From: Plantago ovata
Taxonomy: Eukaryota > Streptophyta > Magnoliopsida > Lamiales > Plantaginaceae
Direction of reading: 5' to 3'
Length of the DNA stretch: 64,000 nucleotides
Assembly: GCA_028274465.1 (NCBI GenBank)
Contig: CM051455.1
Location: 68,926,985 to 68,990,984 of the forward strand
Shown: one piece after another, positions 44,178 through 56,158 of the stretch
Position numbering within the stretch: position 1 is the first letter of the stretch
Layout of the letters: the number at the start of each line of letters is the position of its first letter
Made by a program: the position numbers and the translations under genes
The notes under the pieces: model-generated
What the model was told of the DNA's origin: nothing
Databases searched by the model: none
The model's input: only the letters and a program-made list of their open reading frames with translations

Positions 44178-45099
44178 CGAGCAGACGTTGCTCGGACCTT
44201 ATAAAAGGGGTATATTTGCTGGGTAGAGATCGGATCCGGGTAAGTGTTCCTTGGTGGGAATAGGTGTTCAATTTTTTGCCTCTTCGCTATCTTCTTTGTA
44301 AATCATCTCGAGGAGATAATTGTGAGTGAATGGAGTGGAATGACTTCTTGCCACCTTTTTCTTTCGTCGCTTTCTCGAGAAGCTTCATGAGAAAGTGACT
44401 CCTCGGTCCCGTAGAATGGATCGGTCAAATTTTTCTCCTTGGGTGAATGGTTGCTCGTCGCTCCTTTGTTAATCCACGTGACATGGTCCTCGCTCTGCGG
44501 ATTACCTGGCGTGATTAGGTAATCCGCGCTCTCATGGGAAAGAGTGACAGAACGGGAGCGTGGAGGGCAAATTGGTAAATTCGTCAGGCGGCTGTGATCT
44601 GGGCCGTTGATAGCGGCCACGTGTTCTGTCCAGATGGAGTGAGGGGCACCGACGGTTAGAATTCCTGGGATACCCTTCTATAAATAGGGGAGGACCGATT
44701 CATTTCTCACTTTTTCAAAAAAATTTCACTCAGAGCACTTGAGAGAGCGAGGAGTAGAATATTGAGATCGAGGAGTAGAATCTTGAGATCGAGGAGTCTT
44801 TCAGGCGAGCAAAAGCAGGATTTTCCGACGAATCCCTTACCGTTCCGAGTTCATCTCCGTCTTTAAGCACTAAAACAAGTAAGTCCTTCTACTAACATGT
44901 TTACCATTACGTGAATGCTTGTTTTATTTCTTTCCTTTGCACTTTTCCGTTACGGGGGCGTATGCCCTCCGCCTGTCTCCGTTGCCTGAGCCCTCGCCGG
45001 CGTACGGCGGGCTTGAGAATAAGCCAAGGACTTAAAAAACTTAAATGAACCATCACTTGTATGTCGTAATTGGACTGTAGACTCGTATGCTTTAATTGC
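44178..45099 (+). repeat. LTR-like or promoter sequence right of element E
   Basis: Non-coding. It contains TATA-like boxes at about 44197-44206 (TTATAAAAGG) and 44678-44687 (CTATAAATAG). A G/A-rich leader follows with a repeated GAGGAGTAGAAT motif and a strong donor-like CAA|GTAAGT at about 44877-44884. This resembles the promoter and leader of an LTR element or gene, but no coding sequence follows. Its first ~80 bases mirror the left flank of E. Confidence 0.45.
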
Positions 45100-46367
45100 T
45101 GATGAACGAGATTGTCAGACTCGAACAATCAAATAAATTTGTTTTCAGCCAAATGGCAACTCACAACTACACAAAACACGTAGTGTAGAGGTAAGATGAC
45201 CTCGAGTGTCGATCTCTAGGGACTAAACTAGCTTTAACTAATTAACTATATATAATTTCAGAAAACAAATTAATCTCTAACTTAACTTAACAATATATGG
45301 AGAAAGCTGGTGATAGTATGCTCGTTCTAAGCATCAAGTTCTAATTATGCATGAAAGTGCAACGCGTACTGTCTTAAAAGTAATTCGATTTACAAACACC
45401 AAAGACAGGTTTGCAGACGTGTATTTTGAAAGCTTCCTATCTATACTAATACTTAGTTCAAGCAGTACTTGCAAATTACATATAATCGAACCGATGATCT
45501 TGAATTGTCCTAGTGTTTCTAACACCTTTCTACGAAGATATGTGGCTTAGTCGGATCAAAGAATCGAATTAAGATAATTAAACAAGTAAAAGATTCAGAA
45601 ACTCAATCATGCATAATACGAACCCTAGCTACGAATTCACATACTATCACCAACTAGATGCTTAGCTACTCATATCAATAACACGATAAACAATCATAAT
45701 CGAAGCAATAATGAAAGAAAACATGTTTAATTGAAAGATAAATAGCAGAATTGTAAGATACAAGGTTACCACCAAAGGTTGTCAATCTCCGGTGAATGGC
45801 TAAAACTCACAAAGATCTAGAAAGGTGAGATTAAACGGTGTCCAAATCTCTCCTCTAGCTCCAAAATCGCTAAGTTACAAAGAATCTAAGAGAAAATATC
45901 CCCAGAACAAGCTCTAGGGTTTATGTCTAGAAAAATATGAAAAGAGATTTATAAAATTGCAGATCTTGGGATATATATATAGAGCTGTCGGAAAGCTCCG
46001 CGGCGCACCGCCCCGTACGCGGCGGTGCGCCCCGCACGGGCAGAACGCGGCCCGTGCGGAATTCTTCCTTTGGATCCTCGAATTCGGCCCCTTACACGGT
46101 TTTGAGCTCCGAACTTGATCTCTTGGCCTTGAAACTCGTCCTGGTACTCCTTGACACACCACGGGTGATCTCGTTGCACCAAAACATCATTGTTTCGCCA
46201 TGAATTACATCCAAAAATGCGATTTCCACCTAAAACCTGAAAAGAACAAAAGAAAGGGAAACGTGACACTATTCTAACAAAATGCACTAAAATGCATGCA
46301 AGAGTATAGCTAAATTGGTGAAAAAAGACTCGAATGATAGTGTAAAAAACACTATCTTCTTCAAGGG
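45100..46367 (-). repeat. Diverged LTR of the B/C family
   Basis: Starts TGATGAACGAG and runs colinear with the LTRs of element C (shared words: CACAACTACA, GTAGTGTAG, CTCGAGTGTCG, GGTGATAGTATG, ACGTGACACTATTCTAA, AAAAGACTCGAATGA). A GC-rich palindromic block (45990-46060) sits by a minus-strand TATA (TATATATATAG, ~45970), as in B and C. The right end is degraded and no 5-bp duplication was found. No internal region follows, so it is a solo or truncated LTR. Confidence 0.7.
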
Positions 46368-47196
46368 CTTTAATTTGTGCTGGATCTTGATTAGGACGGA
46401 GGACTTGAGTGCGTCTATTCGAGGGCCTTCGCAGCTTGATCTCGAACTTTAACGGGATTTGACTTGAATGGCGTCAATGCAAGGGCATGCGCTTGATCTT
46501 GGATTGAACATCAGGTCTTGGAGTTTGATCTTTGCAAACAATGCTTCTTGAAGGATCGTAGAGACTTGATCTTGAATCTTCTATGGTTGTTTCTTCGATA
46601 TTTGAGTGAGTGCCTCCACGGTCTTTGTGATGGGATTCAATCTTCAACCAGCGTTGCTTCAAGGGTCTCTGAGACTTGTTCTTGAATCTGCCTTGGCTTT
46701 CTTGAAGAAATGTAACAGTTCCTGCTAAAAATATGTCTTCGATCTTCTTGGCTTGATGTAGAATTCTTTACTTCTGTTAGAGATCTGCCTTTCTGAATTC
46801 CGAGTTGTCAATGCTAATTTTTTTGTTGGAGAATGAGCTCCTTATATAGGTGAGGAAAAAGAGAAGAACCAATTGTGATTGGTCCATACAGATTTGATCC
46901 TATATTTATTTTTTAGCTTGCAATTAATTAATAACTTCATCAAATTTATGATGTGGCACCATTTAACTGGCCAGATACACACCATCCTTTCCACGTAATT
47001 ATTTCATGAGAAATAATATTAAGTGACTTAAAAAGCTTTAGAATTTTCACATGGCACAATTTGATAGGCCGTAAATAAGCATTTTAAAATCATTTAAAAA
47101 TCTATAATATCTGGAATTAAATTTGGTGAATTTCCAATTAAATACATGAATGTATTTTTTAATGATTTTATTAGACACAAAATTTGAGTGTCTACA
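46368..47196 (-). repeat. LTR fragment of a further, probably Ty3/gypsy, element
   Basis: On the minus strand it begins TGTAGACACTCAAATTTTGTG, a start common to plant gypsy LTRs, and has a TATA-like CTATATAAGGAG ~350 bases further on. The rest is rich in repeated CTTGATCTTG words. The far end is not defined. Confidence 0.5.
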
Positions 47197-47828
47197 CAGT
47201 GGTAACTTGTATCATTTCTTTCACTTTTGATTTTGATTTGAATCTATGTTTTCCGTTGATTATTCATATGAAATTAATGATGTTTTCCATTACGAATATG
47301 AGTAGCTAAATCCCTTGTGTTGGTGGCTTAGCTACATAATTTGCGTGTCCTATAGCTTTTCCCACGTTCCAATCGCGAACTGTAGCTCGGAGCGTCGAGC
47401 GATCATAAATCGTGAATTAAGATTTCTGAGTTCGAGCCTTGAAACATTGTAATTCGCGTCTTAATAAAATAGGTAAGAAACGCATATATATACACCCCAA
47501 AACGTTGTTCAGCTGCAAACGAAATCCTCCTTTCTTCTTTCTTTCACTGGCGATTCAATTCTTGTATCCATGGTGTTCAATTTTTCCGGAAATTTGCTGC
47601 TCTGAAATCTGAAAATTGTGTACCGTATTGAACTATAAGGTATTTTGTTGTTCTTAATTTTCTTCCTTATTACTTAATTGTGAGTTGATTTGAATATTGT
47701 CTACTTGAATAAGATATGTGTGAGATTAGATCTGTTCAGTAATGTGTAGGTTTATATAATTCTATCTCTTCTCTGTAATCTATGATGATATGCTTTCTTT
47801 GCTAGTACTTCTATGAGTTTATAGTTAT
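47197..47828 (+). other. Spacer with a possible promoter
   Basis: CATATATATACACC (~47483-47496) followed by a pyrimidine-rich leader looks like a promoter region, but no ORF follows. Confidence 0.35.
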
Positions 47829-48554
47829 TGTAACATCCCGTATTTTCTACTTAATTTTAGTTTTTTTTATTTAATTAATTACCTGAGTAAATTATTTTAT
47901 TTGGTAATTTAATTAATTTTTCCCCCACACAATCGAATTCGACTTTAAAGTTCGCGTAGTAGCAATTCGTCTCGTTTCGTTCCTGGGTTAGTTAGCAATC
48001 TGATCTATGCCCATCTTTTGGCCCATTATCGTGGCCCAAGTTCAAGGCCCATCAGGTGGCCCTTTGTTCATCAAACCCTAAACATAATCTTTATCCCTCA
48101 TTTCCCTCATTCCCACCACACGCCACGAAGAAATCTGAGAAAAGAAAGAAAAGAAGAAGAACAACTCTCTGCCTCTCATTCACCATCTCATCTTCATCAA
48201 ATATTCATCACCATACCATCATCACCAAACCGGAACCGTCATCACCAAGTCGGAGCCGTTTTGCTCCGATCCAGTTCGCAAAACTCACTGCCGGCTCTGC
48301 TCTGTCCCGTCACGCGCCGCCCAAGCTTCGTTCCCGTTCCGTCCCGTGCCAAGTCTGTCCGTCCAGCTCTGTACCGGATCCGTTTCTATTCCAATTCACT
48401 TGCCCTCTCCGTGTCATTTCGGGTGAGATCTCGCTATGCTCTATTTTCTTCGATTTCATTCTATCCTCTCCTTCTATTCATTTCTGATCTGATTCAAAAC
48501 AGTTCGTGGATCTTGTTCAACTGTAGGTGTGTTCGACTCTAGCGATTCCATACC
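47829..48554 (+). repeat. 5' part of an LTR of Tekay/Del-like type
   Basis: It starts TGTAACATCCCGTATTTT, close to the TGTAACACCCCG start common in Tekay/Del gypsy LTRs, and contains GGCCCA and AAACCCTAA words and a purine-rich leader. It is interrupted at 48555 by element D. The 174-codon ORF inside has biased composition and is not a gene. Confidence 0.5.
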
Positions 48555-50122
48555 TGTTAGGAAACTTGTAATTTTGATGAGCAATTAACCATGCTAAATT
48601 AAGGAAAGTCCAGTAACTAGTACTCTTAAGGTCCATAGGAATTTATAATTTTAAAGGACATTGTAAAAGAGGAACGTTTGCTGAAGACTTAGTGTAGGTG
48701 CTAGATAGGTGTTTTAAACCGCTTATGATGTATCGTGTTTTCTGAAAAGAAAAACAACCTATTGAAGCATTTGCTGATGATGTACTTTGTTTACACAAAC
48801 AAACTATTGAAACATTTAGAACCGTTCAGAAACTTGAAGAATTCGAAGACTGAAGACTAGAAGATTTCTGAAGATGGTATCTACAAAGGCACATGTTGCT
48901 CAGAAAGTGGAAACTTCAGCAACAGCTTGCATAAGTGAAAATCTAAACGACAGAGTAGGTTGTGCTTGCTGAAACTGAGACTGACCACTTGCTGAAAAAC
49001 ATATGTGACCTCCTTGCTGAAAGTACTTGCATTTGCGCTCCAACGTTCATATTTGAATTTCATTCAAATGAACATTAAATGCAAAGCATGCACGCGAAGG
49101 GCATGAAGACTAGAAGACAAATAAAGGACGCTGCTGAAAGTACAAAAGCAAGACAGTGACATCTTAAGGAACAAATCCTTAGAATTTGAAATTCAAACGG
49201 CTCCTTTGATTCACTATAAATAGAGGTCATCCGGCAAAGAGTTGAAGAGTGTCAAAAACGTGAACAAACTCTCACTTGTGCTTAAACTCACATACCCTTC
49301 AATACTCTTTACTGCCATTGATCCGTTCCAAGACTTAAAGCTTGAAAAAGCTACTTGTGAAGAAGTAGAACATACACGGCTAAGAAATTAGTTAAGTGTT
49401 CTTTCTTTCGAACAAGAACAAGTCTTGACACCAAAAACAATCAAACTTGTTTACTGCAAAGTATTCAAAGTTTTGTTTCTTAGATTACTTGTTGTAGCTG
49501 AATAAGTTATAATCAAGTTATCTCATCCCAAACCTCTCTAACTGAAAATACACCCTTTCAGGCGTGAAATTCAGGGGGAACTTAATCGAGCATAGTGTTG
49601 CTGATTAAAAGTCCCAAGTTTGGTGGAGAACAAGGTTTCGTTCTCAAGTTAGGTTGGAAACGAAGCAAGTGTGCTTTGGTTTCTGTTGAATCGCTCTAGA
49701 TAGGTGTCGTAAGGAACCTCAAACTTATCATTAGTGGATTTAGTCCTAGAAAGTACAAAGTGGATTAGTTGAGAGATTACACCACTCTCAGATACCACTA
49801 TAAAAGTGTTTGTGTGATTTACTTACTGCATTTAGTTTTCAGCAAAGCATATCTATCTGTACGCTGTCACTATGTTCACTTGCTGAAACTATCACTTACT
49901 GACAAAGCACTTATTGTACAAAGACCTCCGCTCTCTAATTTTAAGTATCAACAAAACTCGTTACTGAAAAGTAACTAGTGCTTGCTGAGAAAGTTAAGTA
50001 TCAGCAAACTCATTACTGAAAAGTAATAAGCCCTTGCTGAGAAAGTTTTTAAACGACGAAAGTTGGAAAAGACTATTCACCCTCCCCCCCTAGTCTTTTC
50101 TTGTTGTTTAAAGGGACCAACA
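48555..50122 (+). repeat. 5' LTR of element D
   Basis: TGTTAGG to ACCAACA, 1,568 bp, homologous to the solo LTR 22446-24141. TATA box ACTATAAATAG at about 49213-49223. The target-site candidate ATACC (48550-48554) cannot be tested because the right end is not in the window. Confidence 0.94.
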
Positions 50123-50124
50123 AG

Positions 50125-50136
50125 TGGTATCAGAGC
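50125..50136 (+). other. Primer binding site, initiator tRNA-Met (element D)
   Basis: TGGTATCAGAGC, two bases after the LTR end. Confidence 0.95.
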
Positions 50137-50234
50137 TGGAGGTTCTTTAACCTTCAGCACTGAACCTAGATCCCCTTAGGTGCTTTCCGTAAATCACTCT
50201 CACTTGATCAGTTTGGTAGTCTTTTGCTGACAGG

Positions 50235-52655
50235 ATGTCTTTAGGAGACGCTCCCTTGCTGAAGCTTGAAAACTATGAAAAATGGCGAAACAACATGATG
50301 CTACATCTTGAGGCCATTAGTGATGAGATGGTTACTGTCATTAATGATGGACCTATCAAAATCACTAAGGTTGAGAGAAGTTTTCCTCACAAAACCACAG
50401 AAGCTGGAAAGGAAACTCTCTTAGGCGAACCAGTTGATACTGTCATTCCAAAACCAAGAGAGGAATGGACTTCCGACGAAGCTAAGAGATTCCGTCTTGA
50501 TGGCCAAGCAAGAAACATCATCATTCGATCAACTCCGGATACTATACAGTGCAAACTGTGGGGTGCCAAAACTGCTAAGGGAGCTTGGAAAATGGTTCAA
50601 GATCTTTGTGCTGGATCTGACAAAACCAAGGAAAACAAACTCGAAGTTCTGAAGTTAAAGTTCCAGAACTTTAAACAAGGTACAAATGAGTCACTGGAAG
50701 ACTTGGACTTCAGATTCACAACTCTAGTTAGTGAGATGGCTGCTTTGGGAGTTGGAAATCTCTACTCAGATTCTGAGAAGGTGAAAACCATCATCAGAAG
50801 TCTGAACCAAGAATGGATCCACACTCAGAATTTCTACTACAATCAAGGAATGCCAAACATCACACCTACAGAGTTGTTCTCTCATCTTGCTACTGTCAAC
50901 TACGAGACAAAGCAAAGAGAAAATGTGTTTGCTGAAAAATCGCAAAACATTGCTCTTGCTGCAAAGCCGTCATCTTCTGAAAAGAAGAATGATAAAGAGC
51001 CCGCTGATGAAAATGCTTTAGTTGTTAAAAACATGAAGAAATTCATCAGTTTGGAACTTGAAAGGCGAAAAGCAAAAGAGAAGCTGAAAAAGCATCTTGG
51101 TAACAACTACCATAAATACAAGAATGAGGCTAGCTCGCTGAACAAGCAAGCTCAGCAAGCAAACTCATCTGAAGAACTAGCAGTTGGAAATGATCTCTGC
51201 TTTTACAGAAAAAAGCCTGGACACTTCAAAGCAAATTGTCCTTTGCTGAAAGGCAAATCTGCTGAAAAGAAGAAGAAGTTCAAAAGAGCTTTTATTGCTG
51301 AAGAAAAGAAGAAGCTTCAAGCAAAAACCGATGCGTTATGCATTGATACTAGCTCCGAAGACAGTGAGGAAGAAAGCTCAGACACTGAAGATGAAGAAGC
51401 CACTCTTGACGTAGAGATTGGCAAGGAAGTTTGTGGAATAGCCATGGAAGCTTATCCAGATGTGTCTAACTACGAATTCTGCCTCATGGCTGGTCAGGTA
51501 AACAGTCCTACCTCTGACTCTGACTCAGAAAGTGAAGACGTGATTGACCTTGACAAGATTCAAGGAGAAATCGAAAGATTTGAGAAAACTCTGAGCAAAC
51601 AGCAAGAGAAACTACAGAATGTTGAGACTCTGACCAAGCAGACTACTGAAAAGTATGTCTTGCTAAAGGAAGAGACAGAAATGAAAGATGCTGAAATATT
51701 GCATCTTAAGAAGTTGATTGCTGAAGCTACAGAGAAGAATTCTCAGATGGCAATAGAATTGGAAGAATATCAGTCCTCAATTCTAAAGTTACTTCCTGAA
51801 ATCCAAGAAATGAAAAAGATGAAAATCAATTTCAAATCTTATGCTGATGCAAGTAATACGCTGACTGAACTAAACTCTTATCTGAGAGATCCATCTCAGA
51901 AAGAAGGTTTAGATGCAACGTATGAAGGTCATGACGTAATAATCTTGAGTAAAGACAAATCACCAATTACCTTTGTACGTGCTACTGATAGTGGTCAACC
52001 AGAACTCTATCAGTTTGGTCAATCTAAGGTTGCTGAAAAATGCAATCAAGTACCTACGATCGTAAAGCCCGCTGTTGCTACTCAAAGTAACAAGACTTTA
52101 AAAGGAAAACAGGTTGCTGAAAAGCAAACTGTAAAGAAAAAGGATGCTGTAAAGCATTCCGCCAAACAAGTTGTTGAAAAGCAATTTGTTAAGTCAAAAG
52201 GCAAGATTACTAAAAGTAATCAGAAGACCTTTGCTGACAAACCTGAATCAAGTAAGGTTGCTGAGACAAAAGCTTAGCATTCTCTAAATAGTGGACTCGG
52301 TTTCAAAACCAAGCAAAGTCAACTTTTTCATGAGTATAAGCAAAGTCAGCAAAGATACTTCAAAGAGATGAACAAAATCAAGCCTAATAGTTCTGACAAG
52401 ACTCAAAATGCTAGGGCTAGAAGGAACCTTGCTAGGAAAGAACTTACTGAAAAGTATGTTCAGCAAAAAGGTCAACCGAGCAAGACACCACATCAGAAAG
52501 TGGATTTGATCAGCACGAATCAAAAGTCTTTCGGCTCAAAACCTCCTAGTTCCTTAGCAAGTAGAAAACAAGTCAAAGTTGAAAAACTTAAGACTTGGGT
52601 TTCCACTGGACGCATTCTTGAACATGTTAATGGACATCCAATATTGGATAATTAA
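50235..52655 (+). pseudogene. Long Gag of element D, one in-frame stop and altered zinc knuckle
   Basis: The frame runs 680 residues from MSLGDAPLLKL to a TAG at 52275-52277, then stays open in the same frame to 52655. Residues ~1-230 are a copia-type Gag domain (YEKWRNNMMLHLEAI, WGAKTAKGAWKMVQDLC). At ~321-334 the zinc knuckle reads CFYRKKPGHFKANC: the second Cys is Arg, so zinc binding is probably lost. After it come acidic stretches and a long coiled coil (~435-540), then a Lys-rich tail with repeated V-A/V-E-K. Gag would form the particle core. The long tail beyond the knuckle is typical of Sireviruses rather than other copia lineages. Confidence 0.8.
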
Positions 52656-52660
52656 CTTGT

Positions 52661-53960
52661 TTGCTCTTGATTGTGCAGACTTCAGCCACGGAGACAAACG
52701 ATGCAATCTGGCACTTTGACAGTGGTTTTGGAAAGCACATGACGGGCAACAAGAATAACCTTATAAACTATAGACGGTGGTCTAAAGGTCCAACAATAAG
52801 GTTTGTTGGTGGAGGCTCTTGTTCTACAAAAGGCTACGGTGACGTGAAGTTAGGATGCATTACCATTTCGGGAGTTCTTTAAGTCAAAAATCTTAAGTTT
52901 AACCTTTTCAGCATGAGTCAAATTGCTGATAAAGGATAAGCGATATTTCTTGGTTACTCCTTGCATAGTAAAGCTTATAGAATTTACAACAAAAAGGCAC
53001 AAAAGATCGAAGAATCAGTGCATGTTGTATTCTACGAAAAGTCACAAGGAGTGCCTGCTGAAGAAGAAATATCAGAATGTATGAAGAAGCTAATCATACA
53101 TGAGCAATGAACTGAATCTGAAGCTAGGAAACTCGAGTCAATTGAACTAAATGATGATTCTGACAATGAGTCTCCTCCCCTAAGTCATGACAAGATAAAT
53201 ATAGTTTCATGACAAAAACTTTCCAGCAAAAAACGCAGTTGCTCTGAATGTTGCTGAAACTATGCAACTTCATGTGCCTGCTGATGAGTTACCACAATCT
53301 AGCAATGCTGAACAAGCATTTGCTGATGAACCGATCTCAGCAGAGACACAACAAAATACCAGTAGTACTGAACAAGTACATGCTGAAGAGTCACATGCTG
53401 ATGAGCAAACTTATCCAGATCCAAAGAGTAGGAAACCTATTAATAAATGGATTAGAGATCATCCCTCTACGGATATGATTGGTGATATTGACAAACGCCA
53501 AGTGACTAGATCCAAAGTATCTGCTACTCATGGACTTGCTGAAGAAGCAAATGTCGTAGAAGTAGACGCTTTGTTCTCTTGCTTTGTTTCAGAAATTGAA
53601 CCCAAGACCATAGAAGAAGCTCTAAAGAATTCTGAATGGATCAAGGCAATGCAAGACGAACTGGATGAAAGGAACAAAGTCTGGAAACTTGTACCTCTTG
53701 CTGAAAGCAAGAAAGCTATTGGTACAAAGTGGGTTTCAGAAACAAGCTGAGTGAGTCTGGTGAAGTAACAAGGAACAAAACACGTTTGGTTGCTCAAGGT
53801 TACTGTCAGACTGAAGGATTAGACTATGATGAGTCTTATGCAGCAGTTGCAAGATTGGATGCAATTAGACTTTTCTTGGCCTTTGCTGCTCACAATGACT
53901 TCATTGTTTATAAAATGGATGTTAAAAGTGCATTCTTGAATGGTGAACTTGCTGAATAAG
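52661..53960 (+). pseudogene. Pol of element D, protease to early RT, integrase deleted
   Basis: The protease remnant reads IWHFDSGFGKHMTG with a degenerate active-site flank. The frame ends at 52882 and continues as FNLFSMSQIADKG before jumping, at about 52938, directly to AIFLGYSLHSKAYRIYN, which normally follows the integrase. The HHCC and DDE regions are therefore deleted. RT begins at about 53600 (EEALKNSEWIKAMQDEL, GTKWV); a one-base loss near 53735 shifts the frame, after which RLVAQGYCQTEGLDYDESYA and MDVKSAFLNGELAE follow. A TAA at 53957-53959 interrupts the next segment. Dead copy. Confidence 0.8.
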
Positions 53961-53965
53961 TCTAC

Positions 53966-54444
53966 TTGGAACAACGCCCTGGCTTTGAACTTCCCTCAGA
54001 AATCAAGATGGTATACAAGCTTCAGAAAGCTGTATATGGTCTAAAGCAAGCACCTAGAGCTTGGTATGATACCTTAGCTAAGTTCTTGCTGGATAATGGT
54101 TTCAAGAAATGTGAAGTTGACAAAACGTTGTTTACCATGAACCATGATGGTAAAATACTCTTAGTTCAAATTTATGTGGATGACATAATATTTGGATCTA
54201 AGGACAAGCAACTTTGTGATGATTTTGCCAAACTCATGACAAACAAATTTGAAATGAGTATGATGGGAAAATTGAATTATTTCCTAGGATTGAAAGTCAA
54301 GCAACTCAAAGATGGAATATTCATAAATCAAGCAAAATATGCGAAAGAAATGCTCATAAAGTTTAGGATCAAAGAGAAAAAAAAACCTGAAAAGATCCCT
54401 ATGAGTGTTGGTACCAAATTGGACTGTACTAAAGAAGATAAAAG
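53966..54444 (+). pseudogene. RT of element D, part before the Cassandra-type insertion
   Basis: Open segment beginning EQRPGFELPSEIKMVYKLQ, with KAVYGLKQAPRAWYD and the catalytic motif IYVDDIIFGS, and the following FFLGL-type strand. It ends where the Cassandra-type LTR enters after KLDCTKEDK. Confidence 0.85.
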
Positions 54445-54748
54445 TGTAACGACCCGGCCCACTAACGGGCCGAGACCCAGCCCAACGGGCTGGCAAGGTT
54501 ACTCATGGGCGCTCTCCGGGGTGATATGCTGGCCCCACAGACCAACACAAGTTCTAATCCGCGCACTTTATCCTCACTCGTGCGCGCACCAGGAACTTCC
54601 CAGTGGGTCACCCATCCTAGAATTGCTCCAGAGCAAGCACGCTTAACTTTGAAGTTCTTCTAGGTGGATTCCCGAAAAGAAAGGTGCACCTTGTTGGTAT
54701 GAGTAGCGTTCTCAACCCTTTTAAGCCTCTGAAATCTGGGGCGTTACA
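54445..54748 (+). mobile_element. Cassandra-type solo LTR with antisense 5S rRNA-like block
   Basis: The unit starts TGTAACGACCCGG and ends GGGGCGTTACA. In its middle (~54595-54710), GGTCACCCATCCTAG, AAGCACGCTTAACTT and TTGGTATGA are the reverse complement of conserved plant 5S rRNA segments, diverged from the gene. A 5S-derived block within a short LTR identifies Cassandra TRIM elements. Flanks are AAAAG on the left and AAAAT on the right, an imperfect 5-bp duplication. It interrupts the RT of element D. Confidence 0.8.
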
Positions 54749-54916
54749 AAAATTGTTGAAGAACACAAGTATAGGAAACTCATTGGTTCCTTGTTGTATT
54801 TAACATCAAGTAGACCTGACATTCAGTATGCTGTTTGTGTGTGTGCAAGATTCCAATCTGATCCAAGAGAATCACACTACAAAAAGGCACTTAAGATACT
54901 GAAATATGTCAAAGGT
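54749..54916 (+). pseudogene. Late RT segment of element D between two insertions
   Basis: Continues the RT in frame: KYRKLIGSLLYLTSSRPDIQYAV, then ARFQSDPRESHYKKALKILKYVKG. It stops at 54916, inside which AAGGT (54912-54916) is the target duplicated by element C. Confidence 0.85.
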
Positions 54917-56158
54917 TGATGAACTGGAATTTGTCGGGTCCCGATTCAATCAAATAATATTTGTTATTTAAACCAAAGGCAATCCACAACTACAACGAAA
55001 ACCGTAGTGTAGCAGTAGAATGACTCGAGTGTCGTTCTCTCAGGACTATAACTAGCTTTATCTATTTAACAAGAGAATATAAAACAGCAGACAGATAGCA
55101 AGGGGTTTTTCTAACAGATAATGGAGATTGGTGATAGTATGATCCTTCAAAGCATAACGGGTCGATAATCATGCATAAATTCCTCGGTCTTGCATAGAGA
55201 TCTTTGAATCAATCTAGTGTCCGGTTGCAAATATTAAGCACTACGAAGATAATTGGTCTGACAAGTCAATCACTATTGTCCTAATGTGTTCCGTAATTAT
55301 TCAACACTACGAAGATAAAATCGCACACAGGTCGACAAGTGTCCAATTGTGCATAGTAATTAATACAACATACGAGAATTTAGGCTGTGCCTGATCAACG
55401 AAATAAAGCAATGACACGGAGTGTAATGCGCGATATAGCCATTAGCATGATTATCTTCCCTTCGCTAAGAATTCACATACTACCACCAACGATAAGTTTA
55501 GCTACTCATAATAGGCATGCAATCAACAGAAATCATAGAAGAAAACATATTGAAAGCTATATAAAATAAGTAGATTAAATTGTAAGATACAAGTTACCGA
55601 AGGTTGTCAATCTCCGAAGAATTGCGATCCTACGAGCTCCAATCCGCTATGAAAAAGTGTCCCCTAAGCTACGAAACTCCCAGGACAGGCCCCGAGAAGT
55701 TCCTACCTAAAACTACAGAGAGAGGTGAGAAAGCAGGTCTGGAAAGATATGATTTTCGGAGAAAACTGAGCAACTATATATAGGTCCCGAAATACTGTGG
55801 GGCGGTTCGCCCCGGAGAGTTTTTCGCGGAATTCCGCGTTTTTGGATTTCTTCCCCTTTTCGAACTCGGTTTCTGACTTCTAGTGGTCTTCTAATCTCCA
55901 GATTCGGCCCCTAGACTTCAAATCCTATCCGGAAACCTTCAGATACTCCAAATAGGCTTCTGGAACACCAATTCCTTGTCAACTTCAATATAATTGCCCG
56001 GAAATTCTCGATTTTCACCCAAAACCTGTAAAATAAAATCTAAAGGGAAACGTGACACTATTCTAATAAAATGCATTAAAATATAGCTAAATTAACATAG
56101 AGGATAGCTAAAATAGGTGAAAAAGACTCGAATGAAAGTGTAAAATACACATTCATCA
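54917..56158 (-). repeat. 3' LTR of element C
   Basis: 1,242 bp with the family's TGATGAA/TTCATCA ends. Minus-strand TATA at about 55774-55781. A GGGGCG(G)TTCGCCCC inverted repeat lies upstream of the TATA, corresponding to the palindrome array of B. Confidence 0.93.

Noticed and set aside
48018..48542. 174-codon and overlapping 143-codon ORFs
   Set aside because: They overlap in different frames inside an LTR-like leader rich in CCA/TCA; Ser/Pro/His-biased peptides without a domain.
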